DNA from: Psychromonas hadalis ATCC BAA-638
GTDB taxonomy: Bacteria > Pseudomonadota > Gammaproteobacteria > Enterobacterales > Psychromonadaceae
Assembly (NCBI RefSeq): GCF_000420245.1
Contig: NZ_ATUO01000013.1
Coordinates: forward strand, 1-39,062
DNA length: 39,062 bases
Reading direction: 5' to 3'
Shown here: positions 6,630 through 15,695 of the stretch, one piece after another
How positions within the stretch are numbered: the stretch's first letter is position 1
How the letters are laid out: every line of letters begins with the position of its first letter
Translations under genes and position numbers: made by a program
Notes under the pieces: model-generated
The model's database searches: none
The model's input: only the letters and a program-made list of their open reading frames with translations
Told to the model about the DNA's origin: nothing

Positions 6630-8098
6630 TGCTACCTACTTCTGTAATAGGATTAATGGTCGCTGTTGCCGTTCTAATTTTTCTTGTACTCAGAACAAAA
6701 GTTCATGTACTCATTGCAATGCTTATCGCTGCGTGTATAGCGGGCCTTATTGGGGGACTAAGTGTTAATGACACCATGTCAGCAATTAGTGGTGGTTTTG
6801 GTAGTACCCTAGGTAGCATTGGTATCGTCATCGGCCTTGGTGTAATGATGGGGGCGATCCTCGAATCTTCAGGTGCTGGTGAATCAATTGCTTATAATAT
6901 TGTTAAATGGCTAGGTAAGAAAAAAGAAGAGGTCGCATTAGCGATAACAGGTTATATTGTTTCTATTCCTATCTTTGTTGATAGCGCACTTATTATTCTT
7001 TTTCCAATTGCAAAATCGTTATCTAAATCATCACAACGTTCAATTGTTACTTTAACCGTTGCTTTAGCTGGTGGTCTTGTTGTTGCACATCATGCAATTC
7101 CTCCGACCCCCGGTCCACTCGGTGTAGCAAGTATTTTTGGGGTTGGTTTAGCTTCGATGCTTGGCTTAGGGCTTCTTGTTGCAGTGCCTTCTATCATGGG
7201 TATTATCTGGTATGCACGTTGGTTAGAAAAACGTTTTCCTGAGTATATTCCTGTTGAACACCTTAATAAGAGTAAAGAGCAACTTCGACGCGAACATTCA
7301 GATTACTTAGCAAGTAAGGAAGCAAAAGTATTACCTTCATTAACTAAGTCTATCGCACCAATTGCTGTGCCTATTATACTTATTTTATTTAAATCTTTGA
7401 TGGGATTGTTTGAAAGTATTTTTGGTTTAGAAAGACTCTCTAGCAGCGTGTTAGGACAGACCATCGAGTTCTTGGGCACTCCTGTTATTGCACTTTCAGT
7501 TTCAACTTTATTGGCTGTTTACACACTAGGTAAGCACCTGAATAAGGAAGAGGTTAACACTAAGCTTGAAGAAGGTATTTCTACTTGCGGCATCATTCTT
7601 CTGGTCACAGGTGCAGGTGGAGCATTAGGTGCGGTATTACGTGAAACAGGCGCGGGTGCAGAAATTGCAGTTCAAGTTGCTTCAATGCCGATATCGCCAA
7701 TCATGATTCCGTTTATTATTGCAACATTGGTACGTATTATTCAGGGGAGTGGGACTGTCTCAATGATCACCGCAGCGTCAATATCTGCACCTGTGTTAAT
7801 GGAAATTCCAGATATTAATCTTTTATATGCAGCAACAGCAGCGACAATGGGAAGCCTATTTGCTGGTTACTTTAACGATTCATTATTTCACATTGTTAAC
7901 CGTTTAATGGGTGTTACTGAAGTTAAAAAGCAATTGATTATGTGGACAGTACCCACCACTATTGCTTGGGGAATTGGTGGAACATTCGTGATGATATTAA
8001 ATCTCCTATTTGGTAGTCAGGGTTCACTATTAGATCCCGTTATTCCATTAGCGGTTTTAGCAGGCTGTTATATGTTTGTTAGATCATATGATAGTTAA
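6626..8098 (+). CDS. GntP-family gluconate/tetronate permease
   Basis: The 490-residue, very hydrophobic protein is an inner-membrane GntP-family symporter with about a dozen membrane segments. Family motifs include PPTPGPLGVASIFGVGL in the first half and LVRIIQGSGTVSMITAAS in the second. GntP proteins import gluconate and related sugar acids with protons. As the last gene of the ltnD-otn-denD operon, overlapping denD by four bases, this one most likely imports threonate and erythronate, like YgbN and its Haemophilus counterpart. Substrate is inferred from context. It is slightly longer than the usual 440-460 residues. A hairpin with a T-rich tail follows the stop. Confidence 0.85.
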   Translation: MMLPTSVIGLMVAVAVLIFLVLRTKVHVLIAMLIAACIAGLIGGLSVNDTMSAISGGFGSTLGSIGIVIGLGVMMGAILESSGAGESIAYNIVKWLGKKKEEVALAITGYIVSIPIFVDSALIILFPIAKSLSKSSQRSIVTLTVALAGGLVVAHHAIPPTPGPLGVASIFGVGLASMLGLGLLVAVPSIMGIIWYARWLEKRFPEYIPVEHLNKSKEQLRREHSDYLASKEAKVLPSLTKSIAPIAVPIILILFKSLMGLFESIFGLERLSSSVLGQTIEFLGTPVIALSVSTLLAVYTLGKHLNKEEVNTKLEEGISTCGIILLVTGAGGALGAVLRETGAGAEIAVQVASMPISPIMIPFIIATLVRIIQGSGTVSMITAASISAPVLMEIPDINLLYAATAATMGSLFAGYFNDSLFHIVNRLMGVTEVKKQLIMWTVPTTIAWGIGGTFVMILNLLFGSQGSLLDPVIPLAVLAGCYMFVRSYDS

Positions 8099-8102
8099 AT
8101 AT

Positions 8103-8132
8103 CCACCTTCTTAGAAGGTGGCTTTGCTTTTT
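8103..8132 (+). terminator. Intrinsic terminator of the tetronate operon
   Basis: CCACCTTC (8103-8110) pairs with GAAGGTGG (8114-8121), followed by the T-rich tail CTTTGCTTTTTA. It begins four bases after the permease stop. Similar hairpins follow immediately, so it may also belong to the hairpin cluster of the IS200-like remnant. Confidence 0.65.
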
Positions 8133-8176
8133 ACCCCCTAGAAGGGGGCTGTGGTTTGCCTTCATAGAAGGCAAAC
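8133..8176. repeat. Two further tandem hairpins beside the IS200-like remnant
   Basis: CCCCCT/AGGGGG (8133-8147) and GTTTGCCTTC/GAAGGCAAAC (8154-8176) follow the terminator hairpin within a few bases. All three have three-base loops and share a TAGAAGG-like apex. IS200/IS605 elements are recognised by single-stranded hairpins near their ends, so these may mark the right end of the adjacent transposase remnant. Confidence 0.45.
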
Positions 8177-8202
8177 TTTACTGTCCCATTATATCTAAAT
8201 TA

Positions 8203-8514
8203 TTAAAATTTTAATTCATGTTGCTTTTCAAGTTTTTCTTGATACTTTACATACTTTCTTATCATTTCAGCATCAACTCCAACTGTGTCTACACAATATC
8301 CCTTCGCCCAAAAATGGTTACCCCAATATGGCTTTTTCTTTAAGTATGGGAATTGCTTAAAGACCCTTATTGCGGTCCGCCTTTTTACTGCTCCAAGAAC
8401 TTCTGAAATAGATCTTTCGGGGGGGGTACCAATAAGTGTACATGATTTGGCTGTACGTTTAGCTCTACAACAGAGCCTAATAAGAATAGATTGCCATAGA
8501 TTTGCTTTTTGTGC
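8203..8514 (-). pseudogene. IS200/IS605-family transposase TnpA, frameshifted and lacking its N-terminus
   Basis: On the minus strand one frame reads GSVVELNVQPNHVHLLV (about 8484-8434), which contains the HUH metal motif His-Val-His. The frame then breaks at a run of eight C (eight G on the plus strand, 8419-8426). A second frame continues with PERSISEVLGAVKRRTAIRV, GNHFWAKGYCVDTVGVD and IRKYVKYQEK, where the nucleophilic Tyr of Y1 transposases should lie. It ends at 8203. One more or three fewer C residues would approximately restore the gene. Upstream of the HUH motif, stop codons and unrelated sequence replace the usual N-terminal strand, so the element is probably dead even without the C-run. 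Confidence 0.75.
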
Positions 8515-8817
8515 TTCTTTCATTATTCGTAAGTACTCCATAGGTGGGAAAGTCGGAGTGTGCCATAATATGTCCCTCTCCAATTTTCTCCTATACTCCG
8601 TGCTGGGTCGCTCTAGTTTTGATTCCTACAGGGTGTAGGCGAGAATACATTCAATTACTGTTTACTTATGCAAGTAGCTAGTGGACTTTTTATGCCTGAC
8701 ACTGGTTTTTGTTTATACAAAGATAAGTTGCAATAGTTCGCAACCTTTTGTCAACGTTGTTATCAATCAATATTGGGTATTGTGAAAGCCGTTAAATAGT
8801 TAAAGGCCTTCCTTACT

Positions 8818-9079
8818 TATACCCATGTTACTTCAGGTGCTTTGCCAGGCACAAGCTCGGCAATCAGAGCAAGGCGCAGCATGAGGTAATGGTTACTCCC
8901 TTTTCGATTGTTGTAATGCAGGGCTGATTTTAGAGCTTGCGCCCCGCAGGACAAGAAAATTTGCACCAATCTACGTCGTTATAAAATTTCGGCTTAGATT
9001 AACTAGGCTTCAATTTTATGCCTAGTATCTAGGCACAATTTTATTTGCTGACTTGGCACCTTGAAGTATCATGGGTATA
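8818..9079. mobile_element. 262-bp MITE-like element with imperfect terminal inverted repeats
   Basis: The left end TATACCCATGTTACTTCAGG (8818-8837) and the right end, read on the minus strand, TATACCCATGATACTTCAAG (9079-9060) are near-perfect inverted repeats, and both continue into GGTGC. The interior has no gene. It contains a TGCCTAG/CTAGGCA hairpin (9019-9035). Flanking TA dinucleotides would fit a TA target duplication. Small, geneless elements with matched ends are typical MITEs. It sits about 70 bp upstream of the predicted S10 operon promoter. The rest of 8641-8817 shows nothing recognisable. Confidence 0.65.
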
Positions 9080-9145
9080 TACTCCATTTATATAAATTTA
9101 GTTCACCTTCTTTGTTTGCTTTTTAAACAAATCAGCAACAAAAGC

Positions 9146-9173
9146 TTGCTATGTCACACCATTACTGTATTAT
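9146..9173 (+). promoter_or_regulatory. Predicted S10 operon promoter
   Basis: TTGCTA (9146-9151) and TATTAT (9168-9173) are separated by 16 bp and resemble sigma-70 hexamers. Transcription would start near 9180, giving a leader of about 178 bases. That is close to the roughly 170-base S10 leader of E. coli, which supports the choice. Confidence 0.5.
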
Positions 9174-9179
9174 GCACGC

Positions 9180-9669
<490 letters not shown>

Positions 9670-9683
9670 AAGGAGTTACAACA

Positions 9684-10322
9684 ATGACAATCGGTCTAGT
9701 AGGTCGTAAAATTGGTATGACTCGCATCTTCACTGAAGATGGTGTTTCTATCCCAGTTACAGTTCTTGAATGTACACCTAACCGCGTTACTCAAGTTAAA
9801 ACACTTGATACTGATGGCTACCAAGCTATCCAAGTAACAACTGGCACTAAGAAAGCTAGTCGTGTAACTAAACCTGAAGCTGGACACTTTGCGAAAGCAG
9901 GTGTTGAGGCAGGTCGTGGTCTTTGGGAATTCCGTTTGGATGAGAACGAAGGTACAGATATCAAAGTTGGCGCTGAGCTTAGTGTTGCAATTTTCAATGA
10001 TATTACGAAAGTAGATGTAACAGGTCAGTCAAAAGGTAAAGGTTTCCAAGGCGGTATTAAGCGTTGGAACTTCTCTATGCAAGACGCAACTCACGGTAAC
10101 TCACTATCACATCGTTCTAATGGTTCGATTGGTATGTGTCAAACACCGGGTCGTGTTTTCAAGGGCAAAAAAATGTCTGGTCACATGGGTGATGAGCGTG
10201 TAACGACTCAGAATCTTGATGTTGTTCGTGTTGATGTTGAACGTAACTTACTGCTCGTTAAAGGTGCAGTACCAGGTGCGAAAAACGGCAATGTGTTCAT
10301 TAAACCTGCTGTTAAAGCATAA
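9684..10322 (+). CDS. rplC: Ribosomal protein L3 (uL3)
   Basis: The 212-residue protein opens with [14 protein letters not shown] and contains the long loop that reaches the peptidyl-transferase centre ([18 protein letters not shown]). Gln153 in that loop corresponds to the glutamine methylated by PrmB in E. coli. L3 is an early 23S rRNA-binding assembly protein. The gene lies 14 bases after rpsJ and 14 before rplD. Length is a few residues above the E. coli protein, with no sign of disruption. Confidence 0.98.
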   Translation: MTIGLVGRKIGMTRIFTEDGVSIPVTVLECTPNRVTQVKTLDTDGYQAIQVTTGTKKASRVTKPEAGHFAKAGVEAGRGLWEFRLDENEGTDIKVGAELSVAIFNDITKVDVTGQSKGKGFQGGIKRWNFSMQDATHGNSLSHRSNGSIGMCQTPGRVFKGKKMSGHMGDERVTTQNLDVVRVDVERNLLLVKGAVPGAKNGNVFIKPAVKA

Positions 10323-10336
10323 CCAAGGATTTAGTA

Positions 10337-10942
10337 ATGGAATTGGTATTGAAAGATGCACAAAGTGCACTTGAAGTTTCTGACGCTACCTTTGGACGCG
10401 AATTCAACGAGGCCCTAGTACATCAGGTAGTCGTTGCGTATGCAGCTGGCGCTCGTCAAGGCACTCGTGCTCAAAAGAACCGTTCTGATGTTCGCGGTGG
10501 TGGTAAGAAGCCATGGCGTCAAAAAGGAACTGGTCGAGCTCGTGCTGGTACTATCCGTAGCCCTATTTGGGTTGGTGGTGGTGTTACTTTTGCTGCGCGT
10601 CCACAGGACCACAGCCACAAAGTAAACAAAAAAATGTACCGTGGCGCAGTGAGAAGCATTCTGTCTGAACTTGTTCGTCAGGATCGTCTGATCGTTGTAG
10701 AGAATTTTAGTGTTTCATCTCCGAAAACCAAAGAGTTGAAAGCTAAATTAAAAGAAATGGATCTGAAAGACGTTCTAATCATTACTGAAGAGTTAGATGA
10801 AAATCTATTCTTAGCAGCGCGTAACCTCTACAAAGTAGACGTTCGTGATGTGCAAGGTATTGATCCAGTAAGTCTTATCGCATTTGATAAAGTAGTGGTA
10901 ACTGCTAACGCAGTTAAAAAGATTGAGGAGAGCTTAGCATGA
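10337..10942 (+). CDS. rplD: Ribosomal protein L4 (uL4), S10 operon autoregulator
   Basis: The 201-residue protein has the family's usual length. The basic loop that lines the peptide exit tunnel ([18 protein letters not shown], about residues 54-71) is intact. In E. coli L4 also represses its own operon by binding the S10 leader, and the matching leader is present at 9180-9357. The gene overlaps rplW by four bases (ATGA), which couples their translation. The basic loop is also where macrolide-resistance changes arise in the family; nothing odd is seen there. Confidence 0.98.
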   Translation: MELVLKDAQSALEVSDATFGREFNEALVHQVVVAYAAGARQGTRAQKNRSDVRGGGKKPWRQKGTGRARAGTIRSPIWVGGGVTFAARPQDHSHKVNKKMYRGAVRSILSELVRQDRLIVVENFSVSSPKTKELKAKLKEMDLKDVLIITEELDENLFLAARNLYKVDVRDVQGIDPVSLIAFDKVVVTANAVKKIEESLA

Positions 10943-11238
10943 TCAGTGAACAACGTTTATTACAAGTTATCCTAGCACCGCATATCTCTGAAAAGGGTAC
11001 TTTATCTGCTGAAAACCATAATACTATGGTCTTCAAAGTTGCTGGAAATGCAACTAAAGCAGAAATCAAAGCCGCAGTTCAAAAACTATTTGAAGTTGAA
11101 GTGACTGGTGTTCGTACACTTAACGTGAAGGGTAAAACCAAGCGTACAGGTCAACGTGTGGGTCGCCGTAGCGACTGGAAAAAAGCATACGTTACTCTGG
11201 TTGAAGGTGCAGACATCGATTTCGCTGGCGCTGAGTAG
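10939..11238 (+). CDS. rplW: Ribosomal protein L23 (uL23)
   Basis: The 99-residue protein ([16 protein letters not shown] at the start) has the normal bacterial length. L23 lies at the exit of the peptide tunnel and is the docking site for trigger factor and SRP. The rRNA-binding loop with [20 protein letters not shown] (about 56-75) is present. The start lies inside the rplD stop region (ATGA overlap), and rplB follows after 11 bases. Confidence 0.97.
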   Translation: MISEQRLLQVILAPHISEKGTLSAENHNTMVFKVAGNATKAEIKAAVQKLFEVEVTGVRTLNVKGKTKRTGQRVGRRSDWKKAYVTLVEGADIDFAGAE

Positions 11239-11249
11239 AGGAATTAATA

Positions 11250-12077
11250 ATGGCTATTGTAAAATGTAAACCTACCTCGCCAGGTCGTCGCCACGTTGTT
11301 AAAGTGGTAAATCACGAACTGCACAAAGGTAAGCCATACGCACCACTTTTAGAGGCTAAATCTAAATCTGGTGGTCGTAATAATGGCGGTCGTATTACGG
11401 TTCGTCATATCGGTGGTGGTCACAAACAACACTACCGTATAGTCGACTTTAAGCGTAATAAAGACGGTATCCCAGCAAAAGTTGAGCGTTTGGAATATGA
11501 TCCAAACCGCAGTGCAAATATTGCACTTGTACTTTATGCTGATGGTGAACGTCGCTACATTCTAGCTCCTAAAGGGCTACATGCTGGTGATGTTATCCAA
11601 TCTGGTGAAGATGCAGCAATCAAAGTGGGTAACACTTTGCCAATGCGTAACATCCCAGTAGGTACAACGGTACACGCTGTAGAAATGAAACCTGCTAAAG
11701 GTGCACAAATTGCACGTTCAGCTGGCTCATACAGTCAAATCGTAGCTCGTGATGGTGCTTATGTAACTCTACGTTTACGTAGTGGTGAAATGCGCAAAAT
11801 CCTTTCTGAGTGTCGTGCAACAATCGGTGAAGTTGGTAATGCAGAACATATGCTACGCCAATTAGGTAAAGCTGGTGCTACGCGTTGGCGTGGTATTCGT
11901 CCTACCGTTCGTGGTGTTGTAATGAACCCAGTTGACCATCCACATGGTGGTGGTGAAGGTAAAACATCGGGTGGTCGTCATCCTGTTTCTCCTTGGGGTG
12001 TGCCAACGAAAGGCTACAAAACTCGTAAGAACAAGAGTACTGATCAGTACATTGTTCGTCGTCGTAATAAGAAATAA
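11250..12077 (+). CDS. rplB: Ribosomal protein L2 (uL2)
   Basis: The 275-residue protein has the OB and SH3-like body and the C-terminal extension [20 protein letters not shown] (about 228-247). The histidine in this extension lies near the peptidyl-transferase centre and is important for it. L2 binds 23S rRNA and is needed for subunit joining. The length is two residues above E. coli. A Shine-Dalgarno GAGGAA precedes the ATG, and rpsS follows after 14 bases. Confidence 0.98.
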   Translation: MAIVKCKPTSPGRRHVVKVVNHELHKGKPYAPLLEAKSKSGGRNNGGRITVRHIGGGHKQHYRIVDFKRNKDGIPAKVERLEYDPNRSANIALVLYADGERRYILAPKGLHAGDVIQSGEDAAIKVGNTLPMRNIPVGTTVHAVEMKPAKGAQIARSAGSYSQIVARDGAYVTLRLRSGEMRKILSECRATIGEVGNAEHMLRQLGKAGATRWRGIRPTVRGVVMNPVDHPHGGGEGKTSGGRHPVSPWGVPTKGYKTRKNKSTDQYIVRRRNKK

Positions 12078-12091
12078 GCAGAGGTATCGCC

Positions 12092-12367
12092 ATGCCACGT
12101 TCTCTCAAGAAGGGTCCTTTCATTGACCTACACTTGCTGAAGAAGGTAGAGAAAGCGATGGAAAGCGGAGAGAAGAAGCCGATTAAGACTTGGTCTCGCC
12201 GTTCAATGATCATTCCAGATATGATTGGTTTGACCATCGCTGTCCATAACGGGCGTCAACACGTGCCAGTATTTGTAACTGACGAAATGGTCGGTCAAAA
12301 ACTGGGTGAATTTGCACCAACTCGTACTTTCCGTGGCCATGTCGCGGATAAGAAAGCGAAGAAATAG
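12092..12367 (+). CDS. rpsS: Ribosomal protein S19 (uS19)
   Basis: The 91-residue protein ([20 protein letters not shown]) shows the conserved [13 protein letters not shown] and [10 protein letters not shown] segments. S19 forms a pair with S13 in the head of the 30S subunit and contacts the A-site tRNA region. AGAGGT precedes the start. It is the fifth internal gene of the S10 operon order and is followed after eight bases by rplV. Confidence 0.97.
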   Translation: MPRSLKKGPFIDLHLLKKVEKAMESGEKKPIKTWSRRSMIIPDMIGLTIAVHNGRQHVPVFVTDEMVGQKLGEFAPTRTFRGHVADKKAKK

Positions 12368-12375
12368 AGGTAATT

Positions 12376-12711
12376 ATGGAAGCTTTAGCTAAACATTTAT
12401 ACGCTCGTTCTTCTGCTCAGAAAGCGCGTTTGGTTGCGGATCAAATTCGTGGTCTTTCAGTAGAAAAAGCACTAGAACTTTTATCATACAGCCCTAAGAA
12501 AGCCGCTGTTTTGATTAAAAAAGTTGTAGATTCTGCAATTGCAAACGCTGAGCATAATGAAGGCGCTGACGTTGATGAACTCGTTATCACAAGTATTTGT
12601 GTTAACGAAGGTCCAACAATGAAGCGCATCATGCCGCGTGCGAAAGGCCGTGCCGATCGTATAATGAAGCGTTCTTGCCATATCACAGTAGTGGTATCAG
12701 ACAGGGGTTAA
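12376..12711 (+). CDS. rplV: Ribosomal protein L22 (uL22)
   Basis: The 111-residue protein has the globular domain and the long beta-hairpin that lines the peptide exit tunnel ([17 protein letters not shown], about 84-100). L22 binds 23S rRNA early in assembly. The loop is intact, with no insertion or deletion of the sort linked to macrolide resistance. It starts eight bases after rpsS, and rpsC begins three bases after its stop. Confidence 0.97.
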   Translation: MEALAKHLYARSSAQKARLVADQIRGLSVEKALELLSYSPKKAAVLIKKVVDSAIANAEHNEGADVDELVITSICVNEGPTMKRIMPRAKGRADRIMKRSCHITVVVSDRG

Positions 12712-12714
12712 ACA

Positions 12715-13401
12715 ATGGGACAGAAAGTTCATCCTAACGGTATTCGCCTAGGTATCACTAAAGCATTTAGCTCTACTTGGTATGCAGGCACAAAAGATTT
12801 TGCAGATAACTTATTTAGTGATCACGAAATCCGTAAATTTTTAACAGAGAAATTGAAAAATGCTTCTTTGTCTAAAATTACCATTGAACGTCCAGCGAAA
12901 AGTGTACGTGTGACTATTCACACAGCACGTCCTGGTGTTGTAATTGGTAAAAAAGGCGAAGATGTTGAAAAGCTACGCACCGCTATTGCTAAAATGGCCG
13001 GTGTTCCAGCTCAAATCAATATTTCTGAAGTTCGTAAACCTGAACTTGACGCAAAACTAGTAGCCGATTCTATCGCTTCTCAGTTAGAACGTCGTGTAAT
13101 GTTCCGTCGTGCTATGAAGCGTGCGGTACAAAATGCTATGCGTCTTGGCGCTCTAGGCATTAAAGTTCAAGTGAGTGGACGTTTAGGTGGAGCAGAAATC
13201 GCTCGTTATGAATGGTATCGTGAAGGTCGTGTACCTCTACATACTCTTCGTGCGGATATCGATTACTCAACATCTGAAGCGTTAACTGTTTACGGTATCA
13301 TCGGCGTTAAAGTTTGGATATTTAAAGGTGAAGTTCTAGGTGGTTTACCACTAGCTGTAGAACCACAACCTTCTAAACCAAAACGCAAAGGTCGCAAGTA
13401 G
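12715..13401 (+). CDS. rpsC: Ribosomal protein S3 (uS3)
   Basis: The 228-residue protein starts [16 protein letters not shown] and has a type II KH domain with the GxxG loop in [14 protein letters not shown] (about 75-88). The C-terminal domain contains [17 protein letters not shown]3 helps form the mRNA entry site and contributes to the ribosome's helicase activity. A basic tail (KPKRKGRK) ends the protein. Spacing is three bases from rplV and 12 to rplP. Confidence 0.98.
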   Translation: MGQKVHPNGIRLGITKAFSSTWYAGTKDFADNLFSDHEIRKFLTEKLKNASLSKITIERPAKSVRVTIHTARPGVVIGKKGEDVEKLRTAIAKMAGVPAQINISEVRKPELDAKLVADSIASQLERRVMFRRAMKRAVQNAMRLGALGIKVQVSGRLGGAEIARYEWYREGRVPLHTLRADIDYSTSEALTVYGIIGVKVWIFKGEVLGGLPLAVEPQPSKPKRKGRK

Positions 13402-13413
13402 GAGTAATATCTA

Positions 13414-13824
13414 ATGATGCAACCCAAACGTATGAAGTTCCGCAAAATGTTCAAGGGCCGCAACCGTGGTCTTTCGAAAGGCGCGGAAGTAAGCTTTGGT
13501 GAATTCGGACTGAAAGCTGTCGGTCGTGGTCGAATTACTGCTCGTCAAATCGAAGCAGCACGTCGTGCAATGACTCGTCATGTGAAACGTCAAGGCAAAA
13601 TCTGGATCCGAGTATTTCCTGATAAACCGATTACCGGCAAACCGTTAGAAGTTCGTCAAGGTAAAGGTAAAGGTAATGTTGAGTACTACGTTGCTCAAAC
13701 TCAGCCAGGCAAAGTTCTTTATGAAATGGAAGGTGTTCCTGAAGCATTAGCTCGCGAAGCGTTTGCTTTAGCAGCCGCTAAACTTCCTATAGCAACAACT
13801 TTTGTAACTCGTAAGGTGATGTAA
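13414..13824 (+). CDS. rplP: Ribosomal protein L16 (uL16)
   Basis: The 136-residue protein starts at the first of two ATG codons ([19 protein letters not shown]), which gives exactly the E. coli length. Arg81 in [10 protein letters not shown] matches the arginine hydroxylated by the oxygenase RoxA in E. coli. L16 helps place tRNA in the A site. The stop overlaps the rpmC start by one base (TAATG), so the two are translationally coupled. Confidence 0.97.
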   Translation: MMQPKRMKFRKMFKGRNRGLSKGAEVSFGEFGLKAVGRGRITARQIEAARRAMTRHVKRQGKIWIRVFPDKPITGKPLEVRQGKGKGNVEYYVAQTQPGKVLYEMEGVPEALAREAFALAAAKLPIATTFVTRKVM

Positions 13825-14015
13825 TGAAAGCTAACGAACTTAAAGATAAAAGTGTTGAAGCGCTAAATGTTGAACTTCTAGACTTATTACGTGAGCAATT
13901 TAACTTACGTATACAGTTAAGCACTGGTCAGTTAGAAAAGCCGCACTCAGTTAAACAAGTGCGTCGTGACATTGCCCGTGTTAAAACTGTACTAACTCAG
14001 AAGGCAGGTGCGTAA
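13824..14015 (+). CDS. rpmC: Ribosomal protein L29 (uL29)
   Basis: The 63-residue all-helical protein ([20 protein letters not shown]) has the typical [16 protein letters not shown] segment. L29 sits near the tunnel exit beside L23. It overlaps its neighbours on both sides by one base (TAATG at 13824 and again at 14015), which makes rplP-rpmC-rpsQ a tightly coupled unit. Length equals E. coli L29. Confidence 0.97.
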   Translation: MKANELKDKSVEALNVELLDLLREQFNLRIQLSTGQLEKPHSVKQVRRDIARVKTVLTQKAGA

Positions 14016-14266
14016 TGAGCGAAAAAAATACTCGTACTCTTCAAGGTAAAGTAATCAGTGCAAAGATGGATAAATCTATCGTTGTAGCTATCGAACGTAA
14101 AGTGAAGCACCCGTTATACGGTAAATTCATGAAGCGTACGACTAAGCTACATGCACATGATGAAACAAACCAATGTAATGAAGGTGATGTTGTGCTAATT
14201 AGCGAATGTCGTCCTATATCTAAGAATAAATCTTGGACATTGGCATCAATCGTAATTAAAGCTTAA
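14015..14266 (+). CDS. rpsQ: Ribosomal protein S17 (uS17), last gene of the S10 operon
   Basis: The 83-residue OB-fold protein ([20 protein letters not shown]) is of normal length and shows the conserved [13 protein letters not shown] region. S17 is a primary 16S rRNA-binding protein of the 30S body. It is the last gene of the S10 operon. An intrinsic terminator follows at 14305, and the spc operon starts 174 bases downstream. Confidence 0.97.
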   Translation: MSEKNTRTLQGKVISAKMDKSIVVAIERKVKHPLYGKFMKRTTKLHAHDETNQCNEGDVVLISECRPISKNKSWTLASIVIKA

Positions 14267-14304
14267 TTTAATTTTATTAAATTTTAGCCTAGTTACATAT
14301 GTAT

Positions 14305-14337
14305 AAACGGCGCTCCTTTAAAGAGTGCCGTTTTTTT
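14305..14337 (+). terminator. Intrinsic terminator at the end of the S10 operon
   Basis: AAACGGCGCTC (14305-14315) pairs with GAGTGCCGTTT (14323-14333) through 11 positions including one G-T pair, and a run of seven T follows. It separates the S10 and spc operons. Confidence 0.9.
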
Positions 14338-14364
14338 AAACTATCTTTCTCTAAAAGTTGGTGG

Positions 14365-14392
14365 TATATTACCGCACCCATAAAGATATGGG
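14365..14392 (+). promoter_or_regulatory. Predicted spc promoter -10 and leader hairpin
   Basis: TATATT (14365-14370) is the best -10 candidate between the S10 terminator and rplN; the -35 region is weak. A perfect hairpin CCCATA/TATGGG (14377-14392) lies at or just after the expected transcription start. It may stabilise or regulate the leader RNA. In E. coli spc is controlled by S8 at the rplE start, not here. Confidence 0.35.
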
Positions 14393-14440
14393 TAAGCAAC
14401 TCGAGAGAGTTTAGTTAATTAAAAATAGCGGAGCACTGTA

Positions 14441-14809
14441 ATGATCCAGATGCAAAGTGTGCTTGACGTAGCCGATAATTCCGGCGCTCGACGCGTAATG
14501 TGTATTAAGGTCCTTGGTGGCTCGCATCGCCGTTATGCAGCAATCGGTGACCTCATCAAAGTTTCTGTAAAAGAAGCTATTCCTCGCGGAAAAGTGAAGA
14601 AAGGTGATGTTCACACAGCTGTGGTTGTGCGTACCAGAAAAGGTGTACGTCGTCCCGATGGTTCTGTAATTCGTTTTGACCGCAACGCTGCGGTTATGTT
14701 GAATGCAAATAACCAGCCAATCGGTACACGTATCTTTGGCCCTGTAACTCGTGAACTTCGTAATGATAATTTCATGAAGATTGTTTCACTGGCGCCAGAA
14801 GTACTGTAA
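14441..14809 (+). CDS. rplN: Ribosomal protein L14 (uL14), first gene of the spc operon
   Basis: The 122-residue protein ([20 protein letters not shown]) is a beta-barrel 23S rRNA-binding protein at the subunit interface, where it forms bridges to 16S rRNA. The conserved [20 protein letters not shown] segment is present. Length is standard. It opens the spc operon after a 174-base gap holding the S10 terminator and a predicted promoter. The next gene, rplX, starts nine bases after the stop. Confidence 0.97.
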   Translation: MIQMQSVLDVADNSGARRVMCIKVLGGSHRRYAAIGDLIKVSVKEAIPRGKVKKGDVHTAVVVRTRKGVRRPDGSVIRFDRNAAVMLNANNQPIGTRIFGPVTRELRNDNFMKIVSLAPEVL

Positions 14810-14818
14810 GGAATCGAA

Positions 14819-15133
14819 ATGGCAGCAAAATTAAAGCGTAACGATGAAGTAATTGTTATTGCCGGTAAAGATAAAGGTAAAACTGGTAAAATTTCTACAG
14901 TTTTAGCGAACGGTAAAATAATTATTGAAGGTGTAAATACTGTTAAGAAACACCAAAAGCCAAACCCGCAAGCGGGCGTAACTGGTGGTATTATTGAACA
15001 GGAAGCACCACTCGAAGTATCAAATGTTGCGATCCTTAACTCGGAAACGGGTAAAGCAGATCGTGTTGGATTTAGACTAGAAGACGGCAAAAAAGTACGT
15101 TTCTTCAAATCTAATAATGAACTTGTGAAGTAA
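14819..15133 (+). CDS. rplX: Ribosomal protein L24 (uL24)
   Basis: The 104-residue protein has the N-terminal KOW motif ([20 protein letters not shown], about residues 7-26) typical of L24. L24 starts 50S assembly by binding the 5' domain of 23S rRNA and later lies near the tunnel exit. Length matches E. coli within a residue. It lies 12 bases before rplE. Confidence 0.97.
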   Translation: MAAKLKRNDEVIVIAGKDKGKTGKISTVLANGKIIIEGVNTVKKHQKPNPQAGVTGGIIEQEAPLEVSNVAILNSETGKADRVGFRLEDGKKVRFFKSNNELVK

Positions 15134-15145
15134 CTGGAGTTTACG

Positions 15146-15685
15146 ATGGCGAAACTGCATAATTTCTATAAAGACAACGTAGTGTCTGATTTGCAAAAGC
15201 AATTCGGCTATACGTCTGTTATGCAAGTCCCTCGAATAGAGAAAATCACCCTTAACATGGGTGTTGGTGAAGCACTGGCTGATAAAAAAGTCCTTGAGCA
15301 CGCAGCGTCAGATATGGCTGCAATCTCAGGTCAAAAGCCAATGATCACCAAAGCACGCCGCTCAGTGGCAGGCTTCAAAATTCGTGAAGGCTACCCTATT
15401 GGTTGTAAAGTAACATTGCGTGGAGCACGCATGTGGGATTTCTTTGAGCGTTTGGTAACAATCGCTATCCCTCGTGTACGTGACTTCCGTGGCCTGAATG
15501 CGAAATCATTCGACGGTCGTGGTAACTACTCTATGGGTGTTCGTGAGCAGATCATTTTCCCTGAAATTGATTACGATAAAGTTGATAAGATTCGTGGTTT
15601 AGACATCACAATCACTACATCAGCTAAGACTGACGAAGAAGGACGTGCTTTATTAGCGGCGTTTAACTTCCCATTCCGTAAGTAA
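15146..15685 (+). CDS. rplE: Ribosomal protein L5 (uL5)
   Basis: The 179-residue protein has the L5 signature ([14 protein letters not shown], about 30-43) and the conserved [20 protein letters not shown] stretch. L5 binds 5S rRNA with L18 and L25 and contacts the P-site tRNA. Length equals E. coli. In E. coli the start region of rplE is the target of S8 repression; a similar structure was not worked out here. Confidence 0.97.
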   Translation: MAKLHNFYKDNVVSDLQKQFGYTSVMQVPRIEKITLNMGVGEALADKKVLEHAASDMAAISGQKPMITKARRSVAGFKIREGYPIGCKVTLRGARMWDFFERLVTIAIPRVRDFRGLNAKSFDGRGNYSMGVREQIIFPEIDYDKVDKIRGLDITITTSAKTDEEGRALLAAFNFPFRK

Positions 15686-15695
15686 GGTGTAAATA

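Larger units (their letters stand above)
8103..8640 (-). mobile_element. Decayed IS200/IS605-like element
   Basis: The stretch contains a broken Y1 transposase gene, the hairpins at 8103-8176 on one side and a small hairpin CCTACA/TGTAGG (8625-8639) on the other. No tnpB partner is seen. The exact ends cannot be set by eye. The remnant lies between the tetronate operon and the S10 operon. Confidence 0.55.

Noticed and set aside
8285-8638. A 117-codon plus-strand frame across the IS200-like remnant
   Set aside because: It is antisense to clearly transposase-like sequence and has no ribosome binding site or recognisable features.
10415-10625. Open frames on both strands inside rplD
   Set aside because: They are low-complexity Val/Leu- or Thr/Ser-rich shadows of the GGT/CGT-rich rplD codons; rplD itself is a perfect family match.
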